From NCBI GenBank assembly GCA_015039365.1, contig WION01000102.1, positions 1-64,000 on the forward strand: a DNA stretch of 64,000 nucleotides. The letters run 5' to 3'. The DNA is from Amanita rubescens (lineage: Eukaryota; Basidiomycota; Agaricomycetes; Agaricales; Amanitaceae). The translations under genes were made by a program, and so were the position numbers. Below are positions 1-12,345 of the stretch, one piece after another; within the stretch, counting starts at the first letter, position 1; each line of letters begins with the position of its first letter. The notes beneath the pieces were generated by a model. That model was not told the DNA's origin, ran no database searches, and worked only from the letters and a program-made list of their open reading frames with translations.

Positions 1-162
1 ATCCTGCTGGGTATCCGACGATGGAATAATCATATCGACGCGTATACGTTCGTGCTTCTGTTTCTCTCTCCCGATAGAAAACTTGACCAAACGCGTAGAG
101 CCGAATAACAACGTGGGAGTGGCAGGTACCAACGAATAGCGCTTCCAACGGGGTTGCTGAAC
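1..162 (+). pseudogene. GH16 (SKN1/KRE6-like) 3'-end remnant
   Basis: The fragment matches the last 150 bases of the intact GH16 gene at 5317-7434: the PAGYPTM...NHIDAYT end of the penultimate exon, a short intron and the terminal exon ending in a cysteine codon region. Frame is lost and nothing upstream is in the window, so it is a relic or the tail of a copy cut by the window edge. The closest copy is 44200-44400, part of a larger duplicated block. Confidence 0.7.
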
Positions 163-514
163 GCGGCGAGGAAGTATTAAGAGAGAGAGAAACTATTATC
201 GTTCTCCGCACGTATGCTATACACACTTTTCTTGTTCAGATTGCGCTCGCTTTTTCCTTTCTCTTTTTATTCAGTCATTTTCCATGCGTTTTCCATGGTA
301 GGGCATTTGTAGTCAGGAGGGGTAATGTGTGGAGCGTGTGGGTAGAATATAATGTGGGTGAAAGAGTAAAGGATTGAAGTGTGCGCGGGCAGGAGATGAA
401 TTAAAGCGTATGCTAGCATAGTGTTCTCGCAAGCGTGATCGAATGCACGAGTTGCTTCATAGCGACAAGAGATATGAATGAAGCAAATTTGTCTACATAC
501 TATATAGATAAGCA

Positions 515-1940
515 CTACCGGTACAACATCAGCCACATCAGGCTTTCTACAACATCTTTCATTCTTGGCCGCTTCGATGGTTCCCTCGTCAAGCAACGCT
601 GAATTATGTCCCACGCCCCGTCACTCAGAGGTGGCTCATCTAGTCGAGGCGGAAGTACGCCCCGAGTGACTAGGTTCCAGATTTGTACCTCGTTTTTACC
701 GGCAAAAGGTACAGCACCATAATGGATCTGTGCAGTTGAGCAATAATCTCATCAAAATGGTTACTAGTAAAGCTTACTTCATAATAAAGGCATCCAAATG
801 CATAGACGTCCGACATTTGCGTTCTCAGAGGAACGTCATCCCTGAAAGAGTCGTCATCCTCCGAGACTCCAAATAACTCTGGGGCTGCGACATTGATGCT
901 GAAAAATCCTGATTTGGTATTTGTAGCTGCTGAGAGACGCGTCAAACCGAAGCTAGCAATCTGAACGTGTAGTTTTTCATCCAGGACGACATTCACCTAA
1001 AGAATGAAAGAGTGAGGATTTTAACATGCTAAATATCCAGGTGAAATACCCCACGGATACAACCGTGAACCATGCCTTCTGAATGGATGTATTCGAGGCC
1101 TTGAGCCACTTGTAGGATCTTCTATGATATAAGCATCCATGAACGGTGGAAGGAAGAGAAACCGTACGCGTTTTTCTATCTCAGCTATCGACGGGTTTGT
1201 TTGCTCGCGCCACTGGCTTAGAGTGCCATTCCTCATATATGGCGAGACAAGGAAGAGTCGTGGTGTCATTCCATCAGGTTTATGTTCGTGGATTCCTAAA
1301 AACGGGAGCACAAACTTGTGCTTCAGGAATTGCCACGTCAACGCTTCACGACAAAAGGCCTGTTATCGTAAACATCAATGGCGGCCTTGTAATAATGATC
1401 AGTTAAATGACTTACAACGTCGTCATCAGACTTGTACAATACTTTGAGAGCAACAACAGCCCCCCGTAGTTCGCCCTTGAAAACTAGCCCAAGTCCTCCC
1501 CCGCCAATGTAATCGAGCTCGACCGACGTCCTGACTCCACTCACTATCAAGGACTGTGGTATGACGGGCATCTTTGAGACAACTTTGATCATGAATCGTC
1601 TTGCTCGCTGGTTGATGTTCACGGTTGGATCCTGGTTTAGTAAGCAATGATCGCGAAGCAAATGGAGCATGAAATCCAACAGATTCTTCACGTCCGAGGC
1701 TTGGCTTAGATCTCCTGCAACGCCGAGATAGTCTTCCCTGGATAACAGCTTCCGTATAAGATTGATAGTCGTCGCGTTTACGACAGACGCGATGGAAGAT
1801 TCGGGCTGAAGCAGTTAATAAAGTGCATTCTGCGTTTCGCAACGTTGCGTACTTTCTTATCGTTGAGCAAAGAGAGTAATGATAAGAGGATACTGTCTAG
1901 TACGCGAGGAGGCTTATACTATGGATTGGAGAACATTAGT
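515..1940 (-). pseudogene. K1: TKL-family pseudokinase
   Basis: This is a multi-exon kinase-like gene. The order is an N-terminal helical module (SSIASVVNATT...LLSREDY...QASDVKNLL), a glycine loop (IGGGGLGLVF), the VALKVL lysine, CREAL helix C, then EYIHSEGMVHGCIRG and a terminal lobe ending WLMLYR. Two catalytic residues are lost: the catalytic-loop Asp is Cys (HGC instead of HGD) and DFG is SFG. The presumed first exon (PPRVLDS...LLNDKK) is preceded in frame by a TAG, and its start is frameshifted against paralogue K7. It shares its 5' end with the 3' end of K2. Most likely catalytically dead, possibly a pseudogene. Confidence 0.7.
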
Positions 1941-3407
1941 AAAAGTATTCTCAATAAAGATTTCGCTCTGCGTACCGGGATACTAGTAGTGCCGGATGTT
2001 AATGTCACTGGGGATCGAGAGAGGGACATTGACTGAGATATGGCAATCAGGCTTTTAACGACATCTTTCATTCTCGGTCGTTTCCATGGTTCCCTCGCCC
2101 AGCACCGCTGATTCACCTCCCAGGCCTCATCGCTCAAAGGTGGCTCTTCTAGTCGATCCGGACGTTTATCTCGAACGATAAGGGCCATGATCTGCGCTTC
2201 TGGCCTACCAGCAAAAGGTATACTGTCATAGTAGATCTGGCCAAATCAACAAGGACATCTGAGCATGTTTTTATGACGTACTTCGTAATAAAGACATCCA
2301 AATGCGTAGACATCTGACATCTGCGTTCTGGCTGGCTCAACAGCCGAGGGGTCGTCGGCGTCCTCAAGGCATCCAAATAACTCCGGGGCCGAAAAGTTAA
2401 GATGTTTTGCTCCTGATTGGGTATTCGTAGCGTCTAGAAATCGGGTTAATCCGAAATCGGCAATTTGAACGTGAAGATTGGGGTCCAAGAGGACGTTGTC
2501 CTGAGAAAAAGGCATCAACACCCCAAAATATCGTGCTTCAGTTGGGATACCCCTCGCAGGTCACCATGAACAATCCCTTCCGAGTGAATGTATTCCATCC
2601 CTTGGGCGACTTCCAGTATCTTCGTTGGGTGTGAGTATCAACGAAGAGCAGAAGAAAGAGGGTCTTACACGTTCCCATATCTCGGTAACGGATGGTTTCG
2701 CGTTCTTCCGCCATTGGGCCAGCGTACCATTCTTCATATAGGGCGAGACGAGGAACATTTCCGATTCTTGTTGTTTATAGATTCCTAGGAATGACAGTAC
2801 AAACTCATGCTTGAGCATTGCCCACATCAATGCCTCTCGACAGAACGCCTATTACAACAAAAGTCAACGATAAAACGAAACAAGGGCAGGAAAAGCTTAC
2901 AGCATTGTCACCGGTTCTATACAATACTTTCAGCGCAACGAGCTCCCCGCGTAATTCGCCCTTGAAAACGCCCCCATATGCACCACCAGCAATGTAATCA
3001 CGCGTAGCCGGTACGTTGACTTCAGTCACGATCAAGGATCGTGGTATCACGGGTTTCGTAGAAATGATTTTGAACATTAACCGTCTTGCCCGTCGGTTGA
3101 AGTCAATAGTTGCATCCGGAGTTGTTAAGCGACGATCGCGAAGCAGATGAAGAATAAAATCCAGTAAATTTACGACGTCTGAGATTTCGCTAAGTCGTGT
3201 AGCAACGCTGATGTAGTCTTCGGGGTATAAAAGATTGCATAGAAGATCGATGGTCGTTGGGTTTACGACAGACGCGATGGAAGATCCAGGCTGCGCCCTT
3301 CGTCAGAGTGCGTTCCGCATTTTGCAATGACGCACCTCCTTCTAATTGAGCATAGAAAGTAGCGACGAGAGGGTGTCGTCGCCACTTGCACCGGGACCAT
3401 GGTCCAT
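1919..3407 (-). pseudogene. K2: TKL protein kinase with a nonsense codon in exon 1
   Basis: The kinase lobes are intact: loop IAGGAYGGVFKG, VALKVLY lysine, CREALMW, HGDLRG catalytic loop, DNVLLD, ADFGLTRF, APELFG, RPRMKDVV. Introns follow the family pattern, with one directly after HGDLRG. The presumed first exon starts at 3407 (MDHGPG...LSSLLSMLN) but has a TAG two codons before the expected donor, where sister genes have a sense codon. The C-terminal exon stays open past the kinase domain into sequence homologous to the first exon of K1 and is stopped by a single TAG, so K2-K1 looks like a broken tandem kinase. Translation could still start in exon 2. Confidence 0.65.
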
Positions 3408-3517
3408 GCTAAGGACGTCTTCAGCGCTTAACCGTGTGAATGGCGGATAAAAAAGGCCAGCTGTCCCATTGAGGCTGGACGGGAGCTCGTCACTGCCATC
3501 AACTTTCAGGTCGCGGT

Positions 3518-3546
3518 AAACCTAACCCTAGCGTTGGGTAACCCTA
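3518..3546. promoter_or_regulatory. Telobox-like motif upstream of K2
   Basis: CCTAACCCTA is followed by GTTGGGTAACCCTA, giving inverted TTAGGG-type half sites. It lies about 110 bp upstream of the K2 start. The same motif lies upstream of K8 (47761-47784) and, in a variant form, K4 (18159-18183). This resembles sites of Tbf1/TRF-type Myb factors known from other fungi; binding here is inferred. Confidence 0.4.
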
Positions 3547-3799
3547 CGCAAACTGTCATGTCGACGCCATTCCGTCACGCTACCGCTTACCGCGATGAAC
3601 GTGGACATGCGGTGTGGGTTGCATCCGCTCACTTGAACATGAAACTGTCCCTTTCTCCCGCCAACATCATGTGCCTCTACTCGCAACGGAGTCCCGTGGT
3701 GGTGCCAGCCAATCACCGCTACGTTTTCTATCACCTACTGCCCCCTGTTACTCTCCACTTACGAAATCCAACTCTCAGATGTAATCGATCCCCACCGGG

Positions 3800-4845
3800 A
3801 AGTCATCAACCGGCGCCACAGGCGATCTAGAATGGCACGACCACTCTCAAATCACCACCCGCGACGGGTACCTCATCACCACCAGACACCTCAAATCAAA
3901 CCTTACGTCCAACCCTCAGTCACCACATTTACTATCGGCGACAACGACAACGACACCTACCGCTCGGGCATGCCCCAATCTTGAAACAGATTATGCTTTT
4001 CGAGCAGGTGTCAGCTTCTTTCCCCGGTCAGAACTAAAACACTCAGGGATACCCAGCGAGTGAACGATAGTTACCTGGTCATGGTCTCTCTTGGCCCGGT
4101 CCCGACCAGATTCCTCCCCTCCTGCCGAAGCACACCAGAAATCGATATCTTTGAGACCAGAAGGACAAGGTTAACCCCACAGGCCAAGTCGCTCCTCAGA
4201 GGGCGCAATTCGCGTTGTTCACGCACGATTACGCGTATTTGAACGATTCAGAGGATGATTTATAATTCGAGGCCAAATACGTATGTAGAGCCTGAAGTGC
4301 GGTGTGTGTCAGGGTGTGTGTCCCTAGTGATATGTTTCAAGGGGGTGGAACGGTTTCAAACACCACGGGTGCGTTTCTTATCTCTCTCTACCTCCCCTCT
4401 CTGAGTTTTGTGATTGTGCCCCTGCCTGCCGCCTTAGTGGGCTGACCCATCTAACGAACGAAACGGATTCATCATTTGGCAAGTCGACGGATCCCCGCTT
4501 CGCCGTAGGCCCCAATACTGCCACCAACGGGACTCAAGTCAGGTAATGCCTGATCCCGGAAGAACCCATATCGATCATGCTCAACCGCGGATTGGCAGAC
4601 GATTGATTTGAATCTTTCCGGCGGAGTTGAGGTTCGATTATGCGAGGATCAGAGGACGAATGTGGGGGTGGCCCGGCTGCGTATCCGACGATGGAGGATA
4701 TTAATAATCATATCAAGGCGTATACGAGTGAGTGTTGGGTTTTTGCGCCAAAATGGTAGAGGGACGACGAGGCTCACAGATCCGTATTTGATGACGTGGC
4801 AGCCAATACCGACGAATAGCACTTACAATGGAGGTTGTTAGAGGG
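3800..4845 (+). pseudogene. GH16 remnant, internally deleted
   Basis: Recognisable pieces in order: GDLEWHD...ITTRDGYL, the SFFPG region, the EIDIF catalytic strand region (around 4140), DMFQG, the EYWADPSN-like segment, EDQRTNVG...AAYPTM and a terminal exon PIPTNSTYNGGC with a TAG at 4841. Frameshifts and deletions separate them and the TM exon is absent. Not translatable as one protein. Confidence 0.75.
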
Positions 4846-4949
4846 CCAGCCTCTACAAACTTGCATGCACACACTTCCCAAGGCTTCAACCTCGACGTAG
4901 CCACCTCTCCCAATCCCAATCGCGTCTACTCATTACTCACAATATGATT

Positions 4950-5215
4950 CGTATTCTCCAAAGAATTCAAAACACCAGGACGGACATTCTGTTTAGGCGG
5001 TGACCTTTACTGGGAAGCTCACAACCTCTAATCTGGCGCGACGGGCGATCCAGACCCTTCCCAATTTTCGAGATAGTCTAAGTTTCTGCTTCATGCACAA
5101 TTCCAGGCGAGGTCATCCAAGGGTCTGGACAGGCGCGCGGATGATGGAAAATCTCACTAGACCGGGATATCTGGCCATGATACGTACCTGGAAAGTGATG
5201 CCAATAATATTCGTC
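4950..5215 (+). pseudogene. GH16 remnant (exon 2 pieces)
   Basis: Short segments match the intact gene just downstream: a SDEF-like start, GRTF, DLYWEA, GATGD and MENLTRPGYLA. Frame breaks and deletions lie between them. It sits directly upstream of the intact GH16 gene, so its sequence is also that gene's 5' flank and may include its promoter. Confidence 0.6.
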
Positions 5216-5316
5216 CACCGTTGCAGGGGGCTACTGAGGCAGGGGCAGCAGGGCGGAACGATCGGGTTGAATTCCCAGGAAGCTATTATTCCAGTTTCAT
5301 TTGCCAAGTGTGGCTC

Positions 5317-7434
5317 ATGACGTACTTCCTCGACGACTATGCCCTCCGCTCCAGCACGTCTTCTCGTTCGTTCAACTCCATATCTCCGCACAGGCACTCT
5401 TCACGCGACTCAATGATCCTCTATCGCCTCGCCAACGACAAGACAGCGCGGCTTCCCCCAATGTTCACCTCCACCCGCAACCCCCTCGTCTCCACCTCGG
5501 GCGACTCCTACATATCCTTCATGTCGGACTCAAAGTATCCCTCCACCATCCTCAAGGGTTCTCCCCACGGCCTCGTATCGTACGAGTACGATCCCACCAA
5601 CGACCAACTCGATCCCCCAGACGACGAAGACCTCTTCCACGATCCTCGCTCTGACGTCTACTTCAAAGCCGACCCCAATGGCATACCATGGAGAGGCATC
5701 CTCAACGTCGGCCTCTTGATCCTTATCATCCTTGGCCTCATCACTCTTTTCATCTTCTACCCCGTGTATACCTGGTACACTCAACTATCCAAGTACACCG
5801 TAGAAGCAAGCAACATCCGCATCAACGCAACCAGTACGGCTCCCATTCTCCTCTAATACTAAGACCTTCTCACCGTTTTTCATCTCACGGGCCAATCACC
5901 ACTGTGAGAACCTCTTTCTATCTTCGTCTTCTCCCTTTCTCATCCTCTCCAGAATTCAACTCCCAGGCATAATAGACACCGCAACACCCGACTCTGCAAA
6001 AACGCGAACAGGTTTCGACGGCGAAGAGTACGAACTTGTCTTTTCTGACGAATTCGAAAATCCCGGTCGGACGTTTTACCCAGGCGACGACCCCTACTGG
6101 GAAGCCGTCAACCTCTGGTACGGTGCGGCGGGCGATTTAGAATGGTACGATCCTGTCCAAATCACCACGCGCGACGGGTACCTCGTCATCACCATGGACT
6201 CTGCCGACACTCTCCAAGCTAACCTTACCCCCAACTCCACCGCCCCATTTACCGCCACAGACAACCACAACCTAACCTACCGCTCCGGTATGCTTCAATC
6301 ATGGAATAAATTCTGCTTTTCGAGCGGGTACATCGAAGTATCAGCTTCCTTCCCTGGCCCAGACGAAAACACGCAGGGATACTGGCCCGGGGCGTGGACG
6401 ATGGGAAATCTGGCAAGGCCAGGCTACCCTGCCACCACTTCGGGAACGTGGCCGTACACCTACGATTCGTGCGACGTCGGGACGTTTCCCAACCAAACTT
6501 ACCCAAACGCCTCTGCGCCCGCTTCAGCCCTCTGCTCCGCATACTCCAATTCCGAATACAACTACGCCCTAAGCTGGCTCCCAGGCCAACGTCTCTCCGC
6601 CTGTTCCTGCCCCAACTCTGACCACCCAGGTCCATCCCCCTCCAGAGGCCGAGGCGCACCGGAAATCGATATTTTTGAAATTGAAAAAGACAAAGTCAAC
6701 CCGACGGGTCAAGTCGCTTCTCAAAGCGCGCAACTCGCACCATTCACGCACGATTATGTTTATTTGAACGATACGCAGGACGAGTTTGTTATTTATAATT
6801 CGAGCAAGACGAGGCCGAATACGTATAAAGGCTGCGCGGTGCAGCAGACTGTATCGAGTTTGGCGGAGGTACCAAGTGATATGTTTCAAGGGAGTGGTGC
6901 GGTGTTTCATACCATGGGTGGGTGTGCGGGTGTGTTTCATTTGATTACTGACCGACCGCCCGTTAGGCTTCGAGTATTGGGCCGACCCATCCAACAGACC
7001 TAACAACTTCATCACCTGGCAAGTCGACGGTTCCCCGACTTACAGACTGGGAGCGAGCGCTGTAGGCCCCGACACCGGTACGAACGGAACTGGAGTCGGC
7101 CAACGACTTATACCGGAAGAACCCATGTCCATCGTGCTCAACCTAGGCATATCGCCGAATTGGCAAACCATCGACCTAAAAACGATGATCTTTCCGGCTG
7201 AGCTGAGGTTCGACTATGTGAGGGTGTATCAGAGAAAGGGGAGTACAAATGTCGGTTGTGATCCGGCTGGGTATCCGACGATGAAGTATATTGATAATCA
7301 TATCGAAGCGTATACGAGTGAGTGCAGTTGCATATTTTTTTGAGCAGGGGAGCTGATGAGATGCGGCAGACTCCAGTTTGACGACGTGGCGGTGGCCGAT
7401 ACCGACGAATAGCGCTTACAATGGGGGTTGCTAG
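5317..7434 (+). CDS. GH16 SKN1/KRE6-like beta-glucan synthesis-associated protein
   Basis: This is the only intact GH16 gene here. Reconstructed exons are 5317-5833, 5967-6917, 6967-7317 and 7370-7434, giving 627 aa with all splice phases consistent. The N-terminus is cytosolic and Ser/Asp-rich, followed by one membrane segment (about residues 127-150), then a lumenal GH16 domain. The catalytic strand is EIDIFE, with Glu405 as likely nucleophile, Asp407, and Glu410 as acid/base. WYDPVQITTRDG, PGAWTMGNLARPGYPA and YDSCDVGTFPNQT are typical of the SKN1/KRE6 family, type II proteins of the secretory pathway needed for beta-1,6-glucan in the cell wall. The fragments at 40.4 and 49.3 kb have an intron after LGIS; this copy does not. 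The start is the first in-frame ATG; 5413 is an alternative. Confidence 0.88.
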
Positions 7435-7965
7435 GCTTTTTTTCAAAATTTGAGAGCATTGCACACATTGCCTATTCAGATTGCTCTCGCTTTTTCTCTT
7501 TCTTTCTTTATTCAGTCAATTTTATGGTAGAGTACTTAGAGTAGGGTGGTATAATATTACGGATGTAGGTGAAAAAGGAGCATGATTGTGTGCATGGAAT
7601 ATGGCAGGGGCTCGGGGGGACGGGAGAGAAATGCATCCTATTCTATCCCAATCCTTCTTCAACACTCTTCCAATCGAACAAGACCTATATGTACAACTGG
7701 TCTCAGCGCAACTCTCTCCGTGCTCACCAGGCACGACTGGTGGGAAAGTGTGCCTGCAGGTCGAACCTTCCATATTCATGGGACGTGGTGTCAATTGCTT
7801 CATCTCGTCCGCCGTACCAGAAATCAGCGGGTCCTCGTCTGAAGGGCCTACCGCAGCTTGCCTCGAAACATCCTTCTCGCAATAGTACGTGCGCCGACTC
7901 GTCTTCCTTTTTCGGGCACCTACACAAACAAAGCATCACAAACGGCTCCGCCATTCAACACCATC
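7435..7965. other. Intergenic; GH16 3' flank
   Basis: No gene is seen. A pyrimidine-rich stretch (TTGCGCTCGC then TTTCTC runs, about 7480-7515) recurs after other GH16 3' ends (about 240-270, 13690-13725, 44500-44535), so it is probably a conserved 3'UTR or terminator flank duplicated with the gene. The right half should hold the promoter of the Crinkler-type gene. Confidence 0.5.
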
Positions 7966-10185
7966 ATGTCATCCGTCGGGTGCCTCGTTATCGATCATAT
8001 GAAGGAATATCTTTGCGAGATCATTGTGCCTATATCTCCTCAAACGACTATCCTCGAACTGAAGCAGCTGCTCAAGGGGATGGAACCAACGATCCTTGGC
8101 GACGTCCACATCCACACGCTCGAGGTGTGGAAATGTGCTGCCCTGGAGGCGTCCGACGATGTCGATCTAGAAGAACTCAAAGAAACCCTCCTCAGGCTCG
8201 ACCTTTCCAACAAGCAGATTGCCCGTATGCCTCGTCCAACTTTAAAGGTGTTGAGCCTCGGTTTGAAGGAGGATGAGAGGCTACTAGTACAATTGCCCAG
8301 TATGTACCCCCATTTACCCTTGCTATATTCACGTGATTTACCTCATGTCAGGTCCTCTCTGGTGCCTCTTCGTCGATCATGATCAGAAGCCTGTTCGCTT
8401 CGTCTCTGTCACCGTATCTCCTGGGACCAATGTATTGAACGTGAAGGAGATGGTCTTAGAGAAGGCCCGTATTGAAATTGGCCTCACCGACCCCGCGGTG
8501 TGGAGATGCTTTGGTTTGAAGGTACGAGGAATGGGAGAAGACGACCAAGCATTTGAGGCACGAGTCCGTACCTTCGACCTTTCTGACAAACGGCATGCCG
8601 AGAGGCTCTGTGAAACGAGTGCCGTGTTGAAACTCAAGGTGCCACCGGATGAGATGCTGCTGGTACAGTTCCCCAGTATGTACTCTCTTTCAATCCTGCT
8701 ATACGCAAGTGATTCACCATCGTAGATATCCGGCAGGACAAGCGCAAACATGACGAAAATGACGATCCGCCATCACAACTCAAGCGTCTGAGGATGGAAA
8801 TTGCGGAAGCGCCGTCGCTCCTAGCTGTTTCTTCCGAATTCCAAAAAATCACGGGACCAGAGCATGGCATTGCCTTCAATCGTCCGTTTGAACCCTTTAC
8901 GATTCCTCTCGTACTACTTCATGAAGCCTTTGCGATCTTCAAAGATCGGTGTGAAAAGGCACCTTCGGAGCGAGCACTCATTTGCCTCAGTAAACTCGTC
9001 CCTGTCGCCTGCGAATGGCACGGTCTGGAGCTCACCCGGAGGACGGCAATTCAGTCCGTAATCGCGCAACACACGGGTCTCCAGTTCCGCGAGCAGAAGG
9101 TCCCGGGTACCGAATTCACGACCGATGGAAACCTTGCCATCATCGTCATGCCGGCAGCTATCCGAGAATGCAAGAAGGAGCACGGAAATGTTCTCAACCA
9201 GGCCATCCTATACTATGCAAACTTTCTGAGCAAAGCCCATGAGGATCACCGTCGCTTTTACAACTTCAACACACGTTTTCCGAGCATTCTCATGGTAGAT
9301 ATGGGTACGTCTGCTCATTTATCGCCCGTTCACTTGTTCAAGGTATATGCAGGTCCGTATTTGGGATTTTACGGCGCTGTATGGGACGGGAAGCGCGTAA
9401 GGGTCGAACCTCTCACGCCTCTCTTCGATCTGTCGACTCATTGGAGGGAAACGAAAGCCAGATGCACCATCGCAGCCTCCTTTGATGCACTCATGGTTGC
9501 CGTTAACAGTATTGAAGCACATTACAATTCAATCGAAGCCGAGGCCAACGTGAATTCCCCACCAGAGAGGCACGATCATGACCTTCGAAAAGCTCGCGGA
9601 TATCCATTCTTGACATCCTACGAAGACAACGAGCAGGAAATAAATTTCATGTACAATGAGCGGCTCCACGACGAAAAGCTTGTCTTCTCCGCCGCCATTG
9701 TCAACCAACCTGACTCTGAAGAATTCGTTGTCAAGTTCACGCCGTGGTATTCAGAGGACGCGCATAACTGTCTGGCATCCCACAATTTAGCGCCAAGGCT
9801 TCGGCGATGCGTTCGAATATCTGCAGATTGGACAGCGGTCATCATGGACAAATCAAAGTACCGAGTACTCTTTGGTCTACAGCTCTCTGACGCAGACAAG
9901 GAGAAGGTGCGACATAAAGTGACGACCGTCGTGCGAATGCTACATCTAGAAGGGTTTGTTCACGGGGACATTCGAGAAGCCAATATTCTTATCGACTATA
10001 AGTCGCTTACATCTGATGATGTGAAGATTCACCTAATCGACTTCGATTGGGCCGGGACTATTGGAGAGGCCAGGTACCCGGCTGAAGTCAACAAGATAAC
10101 TATGAGGCGCCCCGATGGTGTGGAGGGTGGCGGGCTCATCACTAAACAGCATGACATCGAAATGACATCGTTTCTGTTCGCGTAA
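7966..10185 (+). CDS. Crinkler (CRN)-type protein: two ubiquitin-like N-terminal modules plus kinase-like C-terminus
   Basis: Exons 7966-8299, 8352-8675 and 8726-10185 give 705 aa. The first two exons are parallel: each encodes a CRN-type ubiquitin-like module with 'vtV.p.t.i..lK' and '...Dl..k' features and ends LLVQ[LF]PS at the same splice phase, so one exon was duplicated. A short Lys/Asp-rich linker follows. The long third exon ends in a kinase-like fold: FVHGDIREANILI (Asp634) and LIDFDWAG (Asp658, DFD rather than DFG), then a short tail ITKQHDIEM. This matches CRN-kinase proteins of Agaricomycetes, related to oomycete Crinklers, whose N-terminal half mediates secretion or trafficking and whose C-terminus acts in nuclei. 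No LFLAK motif or signal peptide is visible. Substrate unknown. Confidence 0.8.
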
Positions 10186-10640
10186 CGTTTTGTTTTTTGC
10201 ATCATCAACATCCCTTTCTTTGAAGGACTTGAACGTAGTGTCTTTGTAATTACCCATAGATAATCAAATCTAATCATCTCTGCAAGCGATCAACTCAGGA
10301 TTAAGCTCGCCCCTGCTTGTAGGCGTTGCCCATCCCTATCATGGAAGAACTCTGTTTCCAGCATGCTCACCAATGAACACATTGAAGCTACATTTAGCGC
10401 GAAGAGCGTACTGCAGAGCTCGATACTAGTAGTGGCCTAACCGCACCTGAGTCACCCTGTATTCGGCTCATCGCACCGTGAAAACGCTGAGCTCGCTAGA
10501 AAGGCTATCATATGATGCAGCGACCAAGTGCCACCCCCGATGAGCAGGCTAACTACTAGTAACCGCGCCAAACACCATTACATGACATATCTGCTGCCTC
10601 GCAGACAACAAGATTGCCCTCGCATTGCCTGCCGTCGCCT
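10186..10640. other. Intergenic, no gene seen
   Basis: I see no coding pattern. It is the 3' flank of the Crinkler-type gene and merges into GH16 debris from about 10640. Confidence 0.4.
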
Positions 10641-10905
10641 ACAACCCATCGTCCCCAGATGACTCGCAATATGGTTCATATTCCCCAACGAATTAAAAAC
10701 ACCATGAAGGTCAGGCTACCCCGCAACGACTTCGGGAACGTGACCCTACATTTACGACTCGTGCAGTGTCGGGACATTTCCCACCCAAACCTACCCAAAC
10801 GCCTCTGCCTCCACAGTCTGCTCCGCGTACTCCAAATCCTACGCCCTGAGCTGACTCCCGGCCAACGTCCCCCCGCCTGTTCCTGCCCACACTACATTCA
10901 GAACC
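10640..10905 (+). pseudogene. GH16 remnant (central exon)
   Basis: It matches the central part of GH16 exon 2: a SYSPTN-like start, GQATP, FTTRAVSGHFP and the low-complexity segment before the catalytic strand, broken by frameshifts. The right end abuts the stop codon of the convergent DUF4238 gene. Confidence 0.65.
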
Positions 10906-12345
10906 TTAGTCGCCCTTTCAGACCCGGCAAGGAAGCTGCGATATCGGATTTCGTCGAAGATGAGGGAGTGCTCCTGTTTACAGACGGCTCGGGGACCGAC
11001 GAAGAGGTTTGCACTGACGGGGTATTGGACGTCCTTGTCTCCCTCGGAACAAGTTTGGAATAAAGCGGCTGTAATTTCGGTCGCTCCGCCACGTCAGCAA
11101 AATAAGTAACCTTCCAATACCGTGCAAGTAGCTCTCCACACAGCTTCGTATCTTTGAATGATAGGAAGCCATTCTTTCTCACCTCACGGAGGAACACGAA
11201 GTTAACTTGGTCCGTCTGCTCCGGCGTGAGTTTGGTGATCGTGAAGGTGAATTCATCTTTTTGGCCGGGCCCGGCTCTGTACTGATGGATATTTTCGTCC
11301 ATTGGGAGGTCGCCAACAGTTTTAGCGACCGGCGGGATCTTTGGAATCTTATCCAGGTTACTGTTGATTAAAATCTGCCTGCCCCTTGCCATCATGTTTA
11401 TCATGTTTTCCTGGAGGCGAAGTACAAACAACATCGTGGGACTGATAACGAACAATCGGTGCAGTCCTAGTTGGAGCGTTTCTGGAAGGCTGAAAAGACC
11501 AGAAGAGAAGTTTGCCAGGCCCTCGAAGAGCCCCAAGTTATTATCCGTCAAGACGAATTCGTGTCCGGGTGCAGCCTGCCAAATCTGCAGGTAATAACAC
11601 CCTCCCAGCGTCGCATACGAGTTTGCAACCGTTCCGTAAGGGTCTTTGGTAGGATCCGCACGAGGGCCGCCGGAACCAAACACGTACTCTAACCCCCGTT
11701 TGATCAAATCGTTGTGCGGGGTATCGAGGATGTATGCCAAAGCATGCAGCCACATGTCCAGAGCCGTAGCGGACCCTCCACCACGCTTCGCCGCAGCCTC
11801 AGTGGCAAACTCTTCAATCCACTGCGGCGCGGCGGCGTTATCGGGGTGGTTCACGTCGAAGAAGTGGTGTGATATGGGGACTTTTCGAAAGAACATGATG
11901 AAGATGAACTTGCGGAGACGTTCGAGCTTCTCCCGCGAGATGACGACATCCCGACCACTCGCTGCGTCTTTGTGTATCAACTGGATGAGTTCAACCGACG
12001 GGTTTTCGACAAGCCGGCCAAGCTTGGTCTCGACTTCATCAATGTCGTCGATGTTTTTGTAGTCTCGATAGAGGTTGTGGACACCATAGGCATCGTCAAA
12101 CGAGAGTTCATCTAGAACCTCAGTAGAGAGATTGAACACACGAAGCTTTCGAGGGTCTTTGCCCGTCCGCTTTTTCTGTTGATCGACTTGCTTCCTCGTT
12201 CTATTACGAAGACGGAAAGGCGCTGTCACCTTGTGCCTGGCATAGCTTTGAAGTAATGCACTCACAGGGGTGGGGTACTCTGGAAGTACTTAAGGATGAA
12301 GCGGGGAATGGTATGGTGGTACACTTTGGGGCGAGGACGCGGCAT
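10898..12345 (-). CDS. DUF4238 family protein
   Basis: Exon 1 is 12345-12266 (MPRPRPKVYHHTIPRFILKYF). A 66-nt GTGAGT...TAG intron leads to exon 2, 12200-10898, giving 460 aa. The His-His-x-Ile-Pro-Arg-Phe start is the signature of DUF4238, followed by family features: RTGKDPRKLRVFNL, VYGVHNLYRD, LERLRKFIFIMFFR and SHHFFDV. The family occurs in fungi and bacteria and its biochemical role is not established. The last 40 residues are Ser/Thr-rich low complexity. Other acceptors in the first intron are possible (29 nt, judged too short). No partner gene is adjacent; both flanks are GH16 debris. Confidence 0.8.

Noticed and set aside
3518..3546. Telomeric repeat array or chromosome end
   Set aside because: Only two or three TTAGGG-type half sites occur, not a tandem array, and they recur at a fixed place upstream of kinases.
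12233..12266. A 29-nt intron in the DUF4238 gene
   Set aside because: A more distant acceptor gives a 66-nt intron with correct phase and a more typical family sequence.
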